Part shown: positions 42,475 to 50,797 of the stretch, in pieces
How the letters are laid out: each line of letters starts with the position of its first letter
Numbering within the stretch: position 1 is the stretch's first letter
NCBI RefSeq assembly: GCF_000182745.2
Contig: NC_016037.1
Span: 62,001 to 126,000, forward strand
Reading direction: 5' to 3'
DNA from: Komagataeibacter medellinensis NBRC 3288
GTDB taxonomy: Bacteria; Pseudomonadota; Alphaproteobacteria; Acetobacterales; Acetobacteraceae
Length of the DNA: 64,000 nucleotides
Translations under genes and position numbers: made by a program
The notes under the pieces: generated by a model
What the model saw: the letters and a program-made list of their open reading frames with translations, nothing else
The model's database searches: none
What the model was told of the DNA's origin: nothing

Positions 42475-44085
42475 TTATGCGGCCTGTCTGTGCAGTGTAT
42501 TCACGGGTTTCCAGTTCCATGGCAACAGTTCGTGGAGCCGGTTGATCTTGTGCTCGTTGATACGGGCCAGGACGTCGGCGAGGTAATCGTGCGGATTAAG
42601 CCGGGAGAGTTTTGCGCTTTCGATAAGCGTCATGGCATCAGCGATGTTGTCGCCCCCGGTGTCGGATCCGGCAAAGAGATAATTTTTTCGCCCCACGCAT
42701 ACGGGCCGTATGGCGCGTTCGGCAGGATTGTTGTCGATGGCGACACGACCATCTTCGAGGAACAGGGTAAAGGCCTTCCACCGGTTGAGCGCATAACGGA
42801 TCGCTTTTGCCAGTTCCCCCTTTCCAGGGATACGGGCAAGCTGTGTTTCGCACCATGCGTGGAATGCTGTGACACGGGGGCGGCTTTGTTCCTGTCGGAC
42901 AGCCAGACGATACGGGGCCGGGTGTCCGGTGATCTGGCGCTCGATATCGTAGAGCTCTCCGATCTGTTCAAGTGCTTCCCTTGCGATTGTCGAATCACTG
43001 CCCTTCCAGACATCATGGAAGGCCCGGCGGAGATGAGCCCAGCAGGCCGCTTCGCGCACGTGCACGGTTCCTGTTGCGTCTGGTTTATACAGATCCCTGA
43101 ACCCGGCGTAGGCGTCAGCCTGCAGAATGCCCCGGAACTGTGCCAGATGGGTCTGGGGATTGATCCCCTTGCGATCGGGAGAGAACCAGTAGGCCACGGC
43201 GGGCGGATCACTCCCTCCCCATGGGCGGGGATCGCGCAGATAGCTCCAGATCCGCCCTTCCTTCACGCCCCGGGGTTTGCCAGCCTGACGCAGACGGGGG
43301 TCAAGAACCTGGATGGGTGTATCATCAGCATGTAGCAGGTCTGCCTTTACGACATCCTGACGGATCAGATCTGTCAGAGGACGCAGAACGGCAACGGCCT
43401 GACCACACCAGTCGATCAGGGTTGAACGGGGAATGTCCACACCCTGACGGGCAAAGATCTCATTCTGACGATAAAGCGGAATGTGGTCATCGAATTTCGA
43501 GACCAGGATATGGGCTAAAAGCCCGGTGCCAGCCATCCCCCGTGGGACAGGGCGCGACGGTGCTTCAGGCTGCACCAGTGTTTCGCAGTGACGGCAGGAT
43601 TTCTTCAGCCGTGCCGTTTCGACAACTTTCAGTTTTGCCGCAATAAAGTCCAGTATTTCGGTGACATCTTCGCCTACAAGACGCAGGGGACCGCCACAGG
43701 CAGGACAGGCCTCACCTGGGTCGAGAACAATACGCTCCCGTGGTGTCGTGTCAGAAACCTTTGGTTTGCCACGCTGCCGTGGGGGAGAGAGTGCATCATC
43801 GCTGACATCATGCTCCCTGATATCAGGAGAAGGATCGGCTGCCGCGATGGCGATTTTTACATCTTCAAGGAGCAGTTCGAGTTGTTCAATCTCACGGTCT
43901 ATCTTTTCTGAACTGGCCCCGAATTTCTGTTTCTGAAGACGTGCGATCCGGATTTTGAGAGACTGGACAAGAGCTTCATACGCACGGGCTGACGCAGAAA
44001 GCCGAGCCACTTCGGTCTGCAGGGAAACAATCATTTCCCTCAGGGTATCCGGATCATCAGGCAGGACCGCAGGTGCAGACGTCAT
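42475..44085 (-). CDS. tnpC: IS66 transposase TnpC
   Basis: 536 residues, full length. It has an N-terminal coiled coil (LREMIVSLQTEVARLSASAR...), a zinc-finger-like ACPACGG...KSCRHCET, and the DDE core with DLLHADDTPIQVLD, ILQADAYAGFRDLY and NNPAERAIRPVCVGRKNYLF. The C-terminus ends in LPWNWKPVNT. Apparently functional. Confidence 0.92.
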   Translation of the reverse strand: MTSAPAVLPDDPDTLREMIVSLQTEVARLSASARAYEALVQSLKIRIARLQKQKFGASSEKIDREIEQLELLLEDVKIAIAAADPSPDIREHDVSDDALSPPRQRGKPKVSDTTPRERIVLDPGEACPACGGPLRLVGEDVTEILDFIAAKLKVVETARLKKSCRHCETLVQPEAPSRPVPRGMAGTGLLAHILVSKFDDHIPLYRQNEIFARQGVDIPRSTLIDWCGQAVAVLRPLTDLIRQDVVKADLLHADDTPIQVLDPRLRQAGKPRGVKEGRIWSYLRDPRPWGGSDPPAVAYWFSPDRKGINPQTHLAQFRGILQADAYAGFRDLYKPDATGTVHVREAACWAHLRRAFHDVWKGSDSTIAREALEQIGELYDIERQITGHPAPYRLAVRQEQSRPRVTAFHAWCETQLARIPGKGELAKAIRYALNRWKAFTLFLEDGRVAIDNNPAERAIRPVCVGRKNYLFAGSDTGGDNIADAMTLIESAKLSRLNPHDYLADVLARINEHKINRLHELLPWNWKPVNTLHRQAA

Positions 44086-44148
44086 TATGAAAAAATAGCA
44101 GAAAACCTAAGAAAATTCAAAATGTTCTGCACTCTCACGCCATAAAAA

Positions 44149-44496
44149 TCAGGCCACGCGAGACGGTGGTGCAGACCAGGAAGGGCGTCTCCACTCCATG
44201 CCTTCCCACAGCATGGCCATCTGTGCTGTCGTCAGGCGTGCAACGCCCTCTGCCGGAGACGGCCATGGAAAACGTCCCTTCTCAAGCACCTTGTAATAAA
44301 GACAGAACCCCTGACCGTCCCACATCAGAAGCTTGATCCTGTCCCCACGGCGACCACGAAAGGCAAAGAGCGCCCCTGATGTCGGGTTCTGACGCAGCAC
44401 GTCCTGTGCCAGTGCTGCCAGACCCGATATGCCCTTGCGCATATCGGTCACCCCGCAGGCCAGATAGACACGCACGCCGTTGCCCACGCCAATCAT
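44149..44496 (-). CDS. tnpB: IS66 accessory protein TnpB
   Basis: 115 residues, full length, with the family motifs VYLACGVTDMRKGISGLAAL, LFAFRGRRGDRIKLLMWDGQ and RFPWPSPAEGVARLT. It is required with TnpA and TnpC for transposition in IS66 (family knowledge). The start overlaps the tnpA stop (44493-44496), while 63 bases separate it from tnpC. Confidence 0.9.
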   Translation of the reverse strand: MIGVGNGVRVYLACGVTDMRKGISGLAALAQDVLRQNPTSGALFAFRGRRGDRIKLLMWDGQGFCLYYKVLEKGRFPWPSPAEGVARLTTAQMAMLWEGMEWRRPSWSAPPSRVA

Positions 44497-44852
44497 GCCG
44501 TCTCCGCAATCCGGATGACCCGGGCCAGAAGATCTTCGGCAGGATGTCCCGTCACCCTGATACTACGGCCATTGCGCAGCACTATGGCCAGTTCGTCAGG
44601 ATCACCGCCAGATGCCACAGCAGGTGTCGTCACTGAAGCAACAGGAACAAACGCCACAGACTGATCTGGGGAAGATAGTCTTTGACGGAATGACGTCCGC
44701 CATTGGTAAAGATGTTGGCGGGTCAGGTCATGTCGACGTGCCACATCCGATACACTTGCTCCATCCACACCAACTTCAGCCAGTATCGCCAGCTTCCGTT
44801 CATCCGACCAGCGGCGGCGGCGTTCAACGCCAATCAGGATTTCCTGGGTCAT
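44493..44852 (-). CDS. tnpA: IS66 accessory protein TnpA
   Basis: 119 residues with an IS66 OrfA/IS3-OrfA-like HTH (RRRRWSDERKLAILAEVG...VSDVARRHDLTRQHLYQWR) and C-terminal IVLRNGRSIRVTG. First gene of the element. An imperfect tandem repeat (about 44875-44906, units of TCGTTAACGACG) lies just upstream, between the terminal repeat and the gene, and may be a promoter or transposase site. Confidence 0.9.
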   Translation of the reverse strand: MTQEILIGVERRRRWSDERKLAILAEVGVDGASVSDVARRHDLTRQHLYQWRTSFRQRLSSPDQSVAFVPVASVTTPAVASGGDPDELAIVLRNGRSIRVTGHPAEDLLARVIRIAETA

Positions 44853-44961
44853 TCTTACCTCTCAAATGACGTCAATAACGACGTCGTTAACGACGTCGTT
44901 AACGACGGTAAGTTACCAGTCACAATCCTCAATCATAAGGCGGCCTCAAACGGCCGGTTAC

Positions 44962-44969
44962 GCTTCCAA
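44962..44969. repeat. Right copy of 8-bp target-site duplication
   Basis: GCTTCCAA, identical to 42440-42447, directly follows the right end of the IS66 element. Confidence 0.9.
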
Positions 44970-45201
44970 CGGTTTTAGAGCGTCTTATGTGGACCGTATT
45001 CCCGGGGCGCATCGCGCCAGCGCAAGCCGTTCCGATTGACAAAAATGATGCCGCTCAGCATTCGGCGGTCATCAACGCAGGCTCTACCATGGCTCTTAAA
45101 GAAAAAGGGCCGCAGACGCTCCATTTGTTCGTCCGGCAGCCAAAACAGGTCGCTCATCTCCAGTCTCCTCACAGAGCCTGAATCAGATTCCCGCACTTAA
45201 A

Positions 45202-46113
45202 TCAATGGGTTGTTATCATAGGGGATGAAGCCAGTCTGGAAAGCACTCGGGGGCTCAACTCGCGTTCATCACCATTTTCCCATTCGACCGCGAAAGTGTG
45301 TTGTCGCCATGACACGGACGCTGCGGCTTCATGGGCTACGTGGGCGAAATGCACCGTGACATTTGCCTGCCGCGCTAACTGACTACTGGCGGAGATCACC
45401 ATCATGACACCCGCCACGACCATGGCGGCATGACCAATATGGTGAAACAAGCGATCATGCAGGTGCGGCAACAGGTACTTCATGATTATTGATGACAGAA
45501 CCGCCGCCGCAGCAACAGCGATACCCGCAATGCTGGCCCGGGTATTCAACAGGCCGAACTCAGCGTAGAGAGCGATCTTGAGCACATGCAGCATGATTTC
45601 GTTGGCCGCGCGGGTTGCGACGATTTCTTCCTTCCGCAGACCAAGTCGATAATAAAACCCATTGAACACCAGGCCGACCGCTCCGGTAAAACCGGAAATG
45701 AAGCCGGCGGTAGCACCCAGTACGTGCAGTTCGATAGCGTGGGGCGTTTTCACAGTGACCTGGGGTGCAGGCTTGCGAAAGAGAAGGGGAAGATTCCCCA
45801 TCAGGAATACGCCAAGAAGCAGCGACAGATAGGCTGGCTCCATACGGCTCAATGCCCATGCGCCCAGGGCGGCGAAGGGCAACGCGGTGGGCGCAAAATG
45901 CCGGACGATGTCCCACCGGATCGCCTGCCAGAACGAGATGATGCGCGTCGCCGAACTGGCAACTGTCCCGATCGACAGGGCGGCTGGCACCTGAGTGCCA
46001 GGCAGCACCAGCCCCAGCAGGGGCATTAGGAGCAGCCCGGCACCGCCTCCCGACACGGCGCTCAGGCCAAATGCCGCGGCTGATGCAACCAGAATCAGGG
46101 ACCAGAGCAGCAT
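45202..46113 (-). CDS. TauE/SafE-family permease
   Basis: 303 residues from ATG 46113; an upstream frame reaches 46170 but the first membrane helix starts at MLLWSLILVASAAAF. About eight transmembrane helices, with the family repeats GGGAGLLLMPLLGL and FISGFTGAVGLVFNGFYYR. The family exports sulfite, sulfoacetate or other organic anions. The C-terminal 40 residues after the last helix are cytosolic. No sulfur genes are adjacent, so the substrate is unknown. Confidence 0.75.
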   Translation of the reverse strand: MLLWSLILVASAAAFGLSAVSGGGAGLLLMPLLGLVLPGTQVPAALSIGTVASSATRIISFWQAIRWDIVRHFAPTALPFAALGAWALSRMEPAYLSLLLGVFLMGNLPLLFRKPAPQVTVKTPHAIELHVLGATAGFISGFTGAVGLVFNGFYYRLGLRKEEIVATRAANEIMLHVLKIALYAEFGLLNTRASIAGIAVAAAAVLSSIIMKYLLPHLHDRLFHHIGHAAMVVAGVMMVISASSQLARQANVTVHFAHVAHEAAASVSWRQHTFAVEWENGDERELSPRVLSRLASSPMITTH

Positions 46114-46303
46114 GGTTTGTATGAATCCCGATTTGGATCCCTGCTCGCCGGGACCGTTGCAGGCGGCCACATCGCATGGGCGCGCGGCATCATTATTTCT
46201 GGCGAAAGCTCACGGGGATGTCAGCTTACAATGCCCCAATCTTCAGTCGTATTTGCACATCTCTAACCAGCCAGGAGGTCTGCTGTCTATGAGGCCGTGA
46301 AGG

Positions 46304-47701
46304 CTAGAGCTCTATGGGTAATTTAACGATACACCTTACGCCAGGGTTGTTGTGAGACAAGACGATCGTGCCCCGGTGCAGTTGTACTACGGCTTTCACC
46401 ATGGTAAGCCCTAGCCCGTTACCGTCATGCGTACGGCTTGTATCAAGACGGACAAAGCGGTCGAATACCCGAAGCATGGCTTCGTCCGGAATGCCTGGAC
46501 CATTATCGGCTATTTCTATCGTGATGGTCTTGTCCGAAAGCATTATGGTCGCTGTGATGGTGGTCTGGTCAGGCGTATGGCGTACGGCATTCTCGATCAG
46601 GTTGGAGAATGCCTGCCGTAAAAGGACTGGATGACCGGTGACGGTAGGGCAGGCGGGAATGATTTCGGTTTCCAGGCGCTGTCCATTGTCTTCGATAACG
46701 GAGCGATACGGTTCTAGAACTGATTCCAGAAGTCGTGCGGGATCGAGGGGTTCCATTTCGTTGTTCCATGCCCCGGACTCAAGTTGCGCCAGCTTGAGCA
46801 GCGAGGAAAATATTTCCAATGCGGCATCCAGATCCTCGATTGCACACTCGACCTGCTCATGCATGGTATCGGAAGGTCCATGTGCCCCAATGGCGCGCTC
46901 AAGATTCTGGCGCATACGCGCCAGCGGGCGGCGCATGTCGTGCGCGATGTCATTGGAGACCTGTTTCAGACTTGCAATCAGGTATTCATTCTGGTCGAGC
47001 ATCGCATTGAGGCTCTCCGAGAGATGATCAAGCTCATCATCCGTGCCACGTAGCGGGATGCGGCGAGACATATCGCCCTGCATGATGCTCCGTGCCGTCC
47101 TGCTTATCGTCTCGATCCATTTCAGGATCAGGTTGCTCAGGAAAAGGCCGCCCGCTACCCCTATCAGACCAAATCCTGCAATGCCCCACAGGATCGTTGT
47201 CCATAATGCGCGTTGGAGATGCGTCAGGGGCGAGGCATCCATGCCCACGAAGTAATAGCCGCCGTCATCAAGGCGATAACCTATTCCATAAACGATATCC
47301 TGGTTGATTTCTTTCGGCAGGCGATGGGACCATGCCAGCCAGCGTTCGCCCGGCACTGGTCGCAGATGCAGCATGTTGCCTGCGACAATGACCTGTCCGG
47401 AGTCCTGAAGCAAATAATGGAAACCGGGTTCATGTTCGATCAGTCCTTGCACAACTGGCAGGAGATGACGGACATCCGCAACACCAGCATCTGCAAATGT
47501 CTCATGGCTCTCGTTCTCCACTTCCCGGCGGATCTGCTGGCGCATGGTTGACTGGCTGTAAAGGCCTGACGTTATAGTCATGACCATGCCGCCCAATATA
47601 AAAAGACCGGCGAACAACGTGACGATACGAAACGACGTCGTGGCGATGATACGTCGTGTCTCCACATTTCGGCGTCGGGATATCCTATTCCACGACATCA
47701 T
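46304..47701 (-). CDS. Sensor histidine kinase (second two-component system)
   Basis: 465 residues. TM1 (IVTLFAGLFILGGMVMTI, about 27-46) and TM2 (ILWGIAGFGLIGVAGGLFL, about 172-192) frame a periplasmic domain of about 120 residues. HAMP is followed by a divergent H-box (IAHDMRRPLARM; His at about 253), an N-box (SNLIENAVRH), and G-boxes (ADNGPGIPDEAM and GNGLGLTMVKAV). HDMRRP in place of HELRTP is typical of CusS/PhoQ-like subfamilies. It diverges from the regulator gene at 48155. Confidence 0.85.
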   Translation of the reverse strand: MMSWNRISRRRNVETRRIIATTSFRIVTLFAGLFILGGMVMTITSGLYSQSTMRQQIRREVENESHETFADAGVADVRHLLPVVQGLIEHEPGFHYLLQDSGQVIVAGNMLHLRPVPGERWLAWSHRLPKEINQDIVYGIGYRLDDGGYYFVGMDASPLTHLQRALWTTILWGIAGFGLIGVAGGLFLSNLILKWIETISRTARSIMQGDMSRRIPLRGTDDELDHLSESLNAMLDQNEYLIASLKQVSNDIAHDMRRPLARMRQNLERAIGAHGPSDTMHEQVECAIEDLDAALEIFSSLLKLAQLESGAWNNEMEPLDPARLLESVLEPYRSVIEDNGQRLETEIIPACPTVTGHPVLLRQAFSNLIENAVRHTPDQTTITATIMLSDKTITIEIADNGPGIPDEAMLRVFDRFVRLDTSRTHDGNGLGLTMVKAVVQLHRGTIVLSHNNPGVRCIVKLPIEL

Positions 47702-48154
47702 TGGACATATTTATCATGTAGCGACATCCTCTCAGGATATGGATGACCGGACAAGATCCACCCGTCCCCGATCATGACAGGTCCGGTTGGCATAGGCTCC
47801 AGCCCTGTGGCCTGACTTTACCCTCAATGGTCTTTCCGCGTTAACCCCTTTGCCTTGTCCTGTCCGGAGAGAACTTACCGTCTTTTATTTTTTATATGCC
47901 TGCGCGTACGTAGTATTTGTTTTAATACCGTATAAAATATAATACATATACATCCACATTTATGATATGTATCACATGAAATATTGATATTATTTATTCT
48001 GTATTCAATTTGGAGACATGGTCGATACATTAAAAAATGCCAATAATTGTCTATCCATCGTCATGGATGGTGTCATGTAACAATGATTCTGATAACCTGA
48101 TCAAGAACTCAGTCTCGCTGGGCGGGACATTAAATTTGTTGATTGGCCTGCTTC
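47702..48154. other. Divergent promoter region of the second two-component system
   Basis: 453 bases with no convincing gene. The 47880-48060 part is strongly AT-rich (TATAAAATATAATACAT) and probably holds the promoters of the divergent kinase and regulator genes. No copy of the GTTCAGGTTCACGTCA motif was seen here. Confidence 0.45.
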
Positions 48155-48841
48155 ATGACGCTGGTAACACGCCCCCGCCTGCTTTTGGTTGAAGATGACC
48201 ACGCAACTACGGATTACGTGCGGCAGGGACTGGAGGAAAGCGGAATTGACGTGGTTTGTGTCGCTAACGGGACCGATGGATCGCAGCATGCCCTGTCGCA
48301 AACGTGGGATATCGTCATTCTGGATCGCATGCTGCCTGGTCTGGATGGACTGACAATTCTCATGCGCATGCGCTCTTATGCCATCATGACGCCAGTCCTG
48401 TTCCTGACGACGATGGATGGCGTACCAAGCCGTGTCGCCGGTCTGCGGCATGGTGCGGATGATTACATGATCAAGCCATTTGCATTACGCGAGTTGGTCG
48501 CGCGCGTGCAGGTACTGCTTCGTCGATCATCTTCCTTCCAGCATACAACAATAATGAATGTGGCTGACGTTGAACTCAATCTGCTGACGCTTGCAGTGAC
48601 ACGGAATGGCGAAAAGGTTCTTCTGCAGCCTCAGGAACTAAAACTTCTGGAATATTTCATGAGGAATGCAGGCACGGTGCTTTCCCGGCAAATGTTGCTG
48701 AAGGATGTCTGGCATATGGATTTCCCGGTTCGTACGAACATCGTCGAAACGCATATTTGTCGTCTGCGGGAAAAACTGGGGCAGGACGGCCAACCTCTGA
48801 TCCACACCGTCAGGGGTAGCGGTTATGTCATGAGTGCGTGA
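48155..48841 (+). CDS. OmpR-family response regulator (second two-component system)
   Basis: 228 residues from ATG 48155; an upstream in-frame TTG at 48143 is less likely. The receiver has Glu13-Asp14-Asp15, phospho-acceptor Asp57 (IVILDRMLPGLDG) and Lys near 107 (DYMIKPFAL). The winged-helix domain ends CRLREKLG...IHTVRGSGYVM. It is CusR/PcoR-like, partner of the divergent kinase. It is a candidate reader of the shared motif upstream of three island loci. Confidence 0.87.
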   Translation: MTLVTRPRLLLVEDDHATTDYVRQGLEESGIDVVCVANGTDGSQHALSQTWDIVILDRMLPGLDGLTILMRMRSYAIMTPVLFLTTMDGVPSRVAGLRHGADDYMIKPFALRELVARVQVLLRRSSSFQHTTIMNVADVELNLLTLAVTRNGEKVLLQPQELKLLEYFMRNAGTVLSRQMLLKDVWHMDFPVRTNIVETHICRLREKLGQDGQPLIHTVRGSGYVMSA

Positions 48842-49272
48842 CTCCCTGGCGGTATAGGATGATCTTGCATGCATGCCCGGTTCGGTCATCCTGGATGAGA
48901 TGGGTACGCAAGCAGGATGACCATGGCGTGTGGGCAAATGCCTTTCGGTCCGACATCGTAGTCGGCCATTAACGATCGCAGCGACAACGGAATAGAGATC
49001 ACTGCGCATATAATTCGCGTCCCGCAGGAGAAGCGGGGTTCCCATAGCCGCCTTGGGAAAGTCTTCAAGGAAGTTGATGCCCACTATCTATTGCCGGGAT
49101 AGCATTATCCCACAGACCCATTTCTATGTAATATTATATTGTTTTTGTCACGATATAAATGAAATACAAGTCGCATGCAGAGCACTGAAACGACAGCCTT
49201 TGATAGCACAATGACAAGAAGTACATTCACGATATCATTCCATTCGTTCAATATACAGAAATATTTAATACA
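48842..49272. other. Gap with no convincing gene
   Basis: 431 bases between the regulator and the VIT1-type gene. A minus-strand open frame starting at 49084 reads plausibly for about 40 residues (INFLEDFPKAAMGTPLLLRD) but then runs antisense into the regulator; it may be a fragment of a lost gene. The 49100-49270 stretch is AT-rich. Confidence 0.35.
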
Positions 49273-49995
49273 TTATGTCTGTACCCCGAATATCCGGCCG
49301 ATGGCAGCCGTCACGGCCATCGCTACGATGCCCCAGAATATGACCCGCATTGCCGGACGCCATGGTGAGGCCCCACCTGCACGCGCACCCACGACTCCCA
49401 ACACCGCCAGACCAATCAGGGATACAGCGGATACACTCCACGAGACCACGCTGGCTGGCGACAGCAGGGCTGCCAGCACGGGCAGTATGGCACCGGAAGA
49501 GAATGCGCTAGCCGATGCAAAGGCGGCCTGTACCGGGCGCGCCGCAGTCGCGTCCGAAATGCCGAGTTCATCGCGGGCGTGCGCCCCCAGTGCATCATGC
49601 TTCATGAGCTGAAGGGCAACCTTGCGTGACAGAATATCATCCAGGCCACGCTGACGGTATATCCCGGCCAGTTCGCTCACTTCAGCGTCCCAGCTACTGC
49701 CAAGCTCCTTTTTTTCGCGGGCGAGGTCAGCCTTCTCAGAATCCGCCTGCGAGCTAACGGACACATATTCCCCTGCGGCCATGGACATGGCCCCGGCAGC
49801 CAGACTGGAAATTCCAGCCAGCAGGATGCTCCCCTGTGTCGCATGGGCGCTGGCGACACCAATGATCAGGCTGGATGTTGACAGGATACCATCATTCGCC
49901 CCCAGAACAGCGGCCCGCAGCCAGCCCAGACGGGAGGTCGCGTGGATTTCTTTGGGGCGCAGCGGTATTTTACTTTCCATATTCATCGGATACAT
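49273..49995 (-). CDS. VIT1/CCC1-family iron/manganese transporter
   Basis: Up to 240 residues (ATG 49995; ATG 49986 or 49980 also possible). Family motifs: LGANDGILSTSSLIIGVAS in TM1, GAMSMAAGEYVSVSSQADSE after TM2, a cytosolic metal-binding helical region, and three C-terminal helices (LPVLAALL..., VSLIGLAVLGVVGA, VIFWGIVAMAVTAAIG). Family members move Fe2+ or Mn2+ out of the cytosol. It overlaps the cytochrome b561 gene, so the two probably form an operon. Confidence 0.88.
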   Translation of the reverse strand: MYPMNMESKIPLRPKEIHATSRLGWLRAAVLGANDGILSTSSLIIGVASAHATQGSILLAGISSLAAGAMSMAAGEYVSVSSQADSEKADLAREKKELGSSWDAEVSELAGIYRQRGLDDILSRKVALQLMKHDALGAHARDELGISDATAARPVQAAFASASAFSSGAILPVLAALLSPASVVSWSVSAVSLIGLAVLGVVGARAGGASPWRPAMRVIFWGIVAMAVTAAIGRIFGVQT

Positions 49996-50551
49996 TCCCT
50001 GTCAGCAGCATTCTCTGAAAAACATTGTCCCGGAGAATGAAGTAATGAAAACACGCGGCCAGCGCATGACCCGTGGCAAGCACGATGATCAGCCAGCCAT
50101 TCCACTGGTGCAGCCAGTGCAGAATGCCGACTGTCGATGTCGGAAACCTGCCAAAGGGCGGCATGATCTGGATGGACAGGAAACTCATGGCCTGCCCATT
50201 GCCCCATCGCCACAGATATCCCAGGAGGATTTCCAGCAGGACTAAACCATACAGGCTGTACTCCACGCAGCGCGCCAGCATGGCATCAAGCCAGCGATCG
50301 GCGGCGCGGATCTGCCGTCCCCAGCCTAGTCGCCATAGCAGGCGTGCGGGAAACAGAACGCTCAGTACCATGCCTGCCGTCAGGTGGGTCACCACCAGTT
50401 GATGGTGTAGCGGGTTCCGGAACAGGCCCCATAAATTCGCGGTTGCGAACTGCAGTATGATAATGGCCGTGCATCCCCAGTGGAAAATGATTGTTGGTGC
50501 GTCATAACGTGCTGGGGAAAGGCCAGATTTGTATTTCATCCGAACGATCAT
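49970..50551 (-). CDS. Cytochrome b561-family protein
   Basis: About 190 residues (ATG 50551 or 50539). Four membrane helices carry the haem-ligand histidines typical of bacterial b561: FHWGCTAIIILQ, VVTHLTAGMVLSVLF, ILHWLHQWNGWLIIV and ATGHALAACFHYF. It may act as a quinol-linked electron carrier, for instance a superoxide:ubiquinone oxidoreductase of CybB type. It overlaps the VIT1-type gene downstream, which suggests redox handling of iron or manganese. A shared island motif lies just upstream (50564-50579). Confidence 0.82.
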   Translation of the reverse strand: MIVRMKYKSGLSPARYDAPTIIFHWGCTAIIILQFATANLWGLFRNPLHHQLVVTHLTAGMVLSVLFPARLLWRLGWGRQIRAADRWLDAMLARCVEYSLYGLVLLEILLGYLWRWGNGQAMSFLSIQIMPPFGRFPTSTVGILHWLHQWNGWLIIVLATGHALAACFHYFILRDNVFQRMLLTGNVSDEYGK

Positions 50552-50563
50552 ATCACTCAAACA

Positions 50564-50579
50564 TGACGCGAACCTGAAC
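50564..50579 (-). promoter_or_regulatory. Shared motif copy upstream of cytochrome b561
   Basis: On the minus strand GTTCAGGTTCGCGTCA, one mismatch from the copies at 33004 and 51372. The following ATGTTTGAGTG resembles ATGTCTGCGTG after the 51372 copy. It lies 12-40 bases before the candidate starts of cytochrome b561. The rest of 50580-50797 shows no supported gene. Confidence 0.45.
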
Positions 50580-50797
50580 GATTGGCCGCCTTGCCGATAC
50601 CTGCGGTCCGTTGGTGTTCAGACTGTAAAAAAAGAATGGAGATGGTAAACCCACGACGACACCGGCAGCGAGCAAGGAACCTGTATCCAGATAACTGTGT
50701 GGCGCCCGTGACCTAATGACATCGCAGAATATGTGCAAGCTACGGCCATTTTCGGTAAACCGGATCGCAAATGTGATGGACTGAGCTTGTTTCCCCG

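Larger units (their letters stand above)
42448..44961 (-). mobile_element. Complete IS66-family insertion sequence (2514 bp)
   Basis: The left terminus reads GTAACCGGCCGCTCTGGGCC inward and the right terminus, read inward on the minus strand, GTAACCGGCCGTTTGAGGCC: imperfect terminal inverted repeats starting GTAA as in IS66. Flanking GCTTCCAA duplications are perfect. All three genes (tnpA, tnpB, tnpC) look intact. The element sits inside an older broken IS5-family transposase, giving a nested structure. The perfect duplication implies a fairly recent insertion. Confidence 0.92.
41864..45184 (-). pseudogene. IS5-family transposase, split by IS66 and frameshifted
   Basis: The N-terminal part (about 45160-44975 minus: SDLFWLPDEQMERLRPFFF then VDDRRMLSGIIFVNRNGLRWRD) and C-terminal part (about 42440-41880: MTDATYLQAHRTASSVRLKK ... 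DRGDDADWFRDAL ... RRNRIEIIFGRLKGWRRVATRY) belong to one IS5-family (IS427-like) transposase. The gene also has a nonsense change (KTL stop, then NRWKRW) and frameshifts after RLKK and near residue 200. The ends look like TTCAGGCTC at about 45184 and TTCTAGGCTC at about 41864. It was interrupted by the IS66 element at 42448-44961. Confidence 0.75.

Noticed and set aside
47880-48060. AT-rich stretch considered as a replication origin
   Set aside because: No iterons, DnaA boxes or replication gene nearby; more likely divergent promoters.
48638-49084. Minus-strand open frame with a protein-like start (INFLEDFPKAAMG)
   Set aside because: Most of it runs antisense through the response regulator gene; at best a short fragment of a lost gene.
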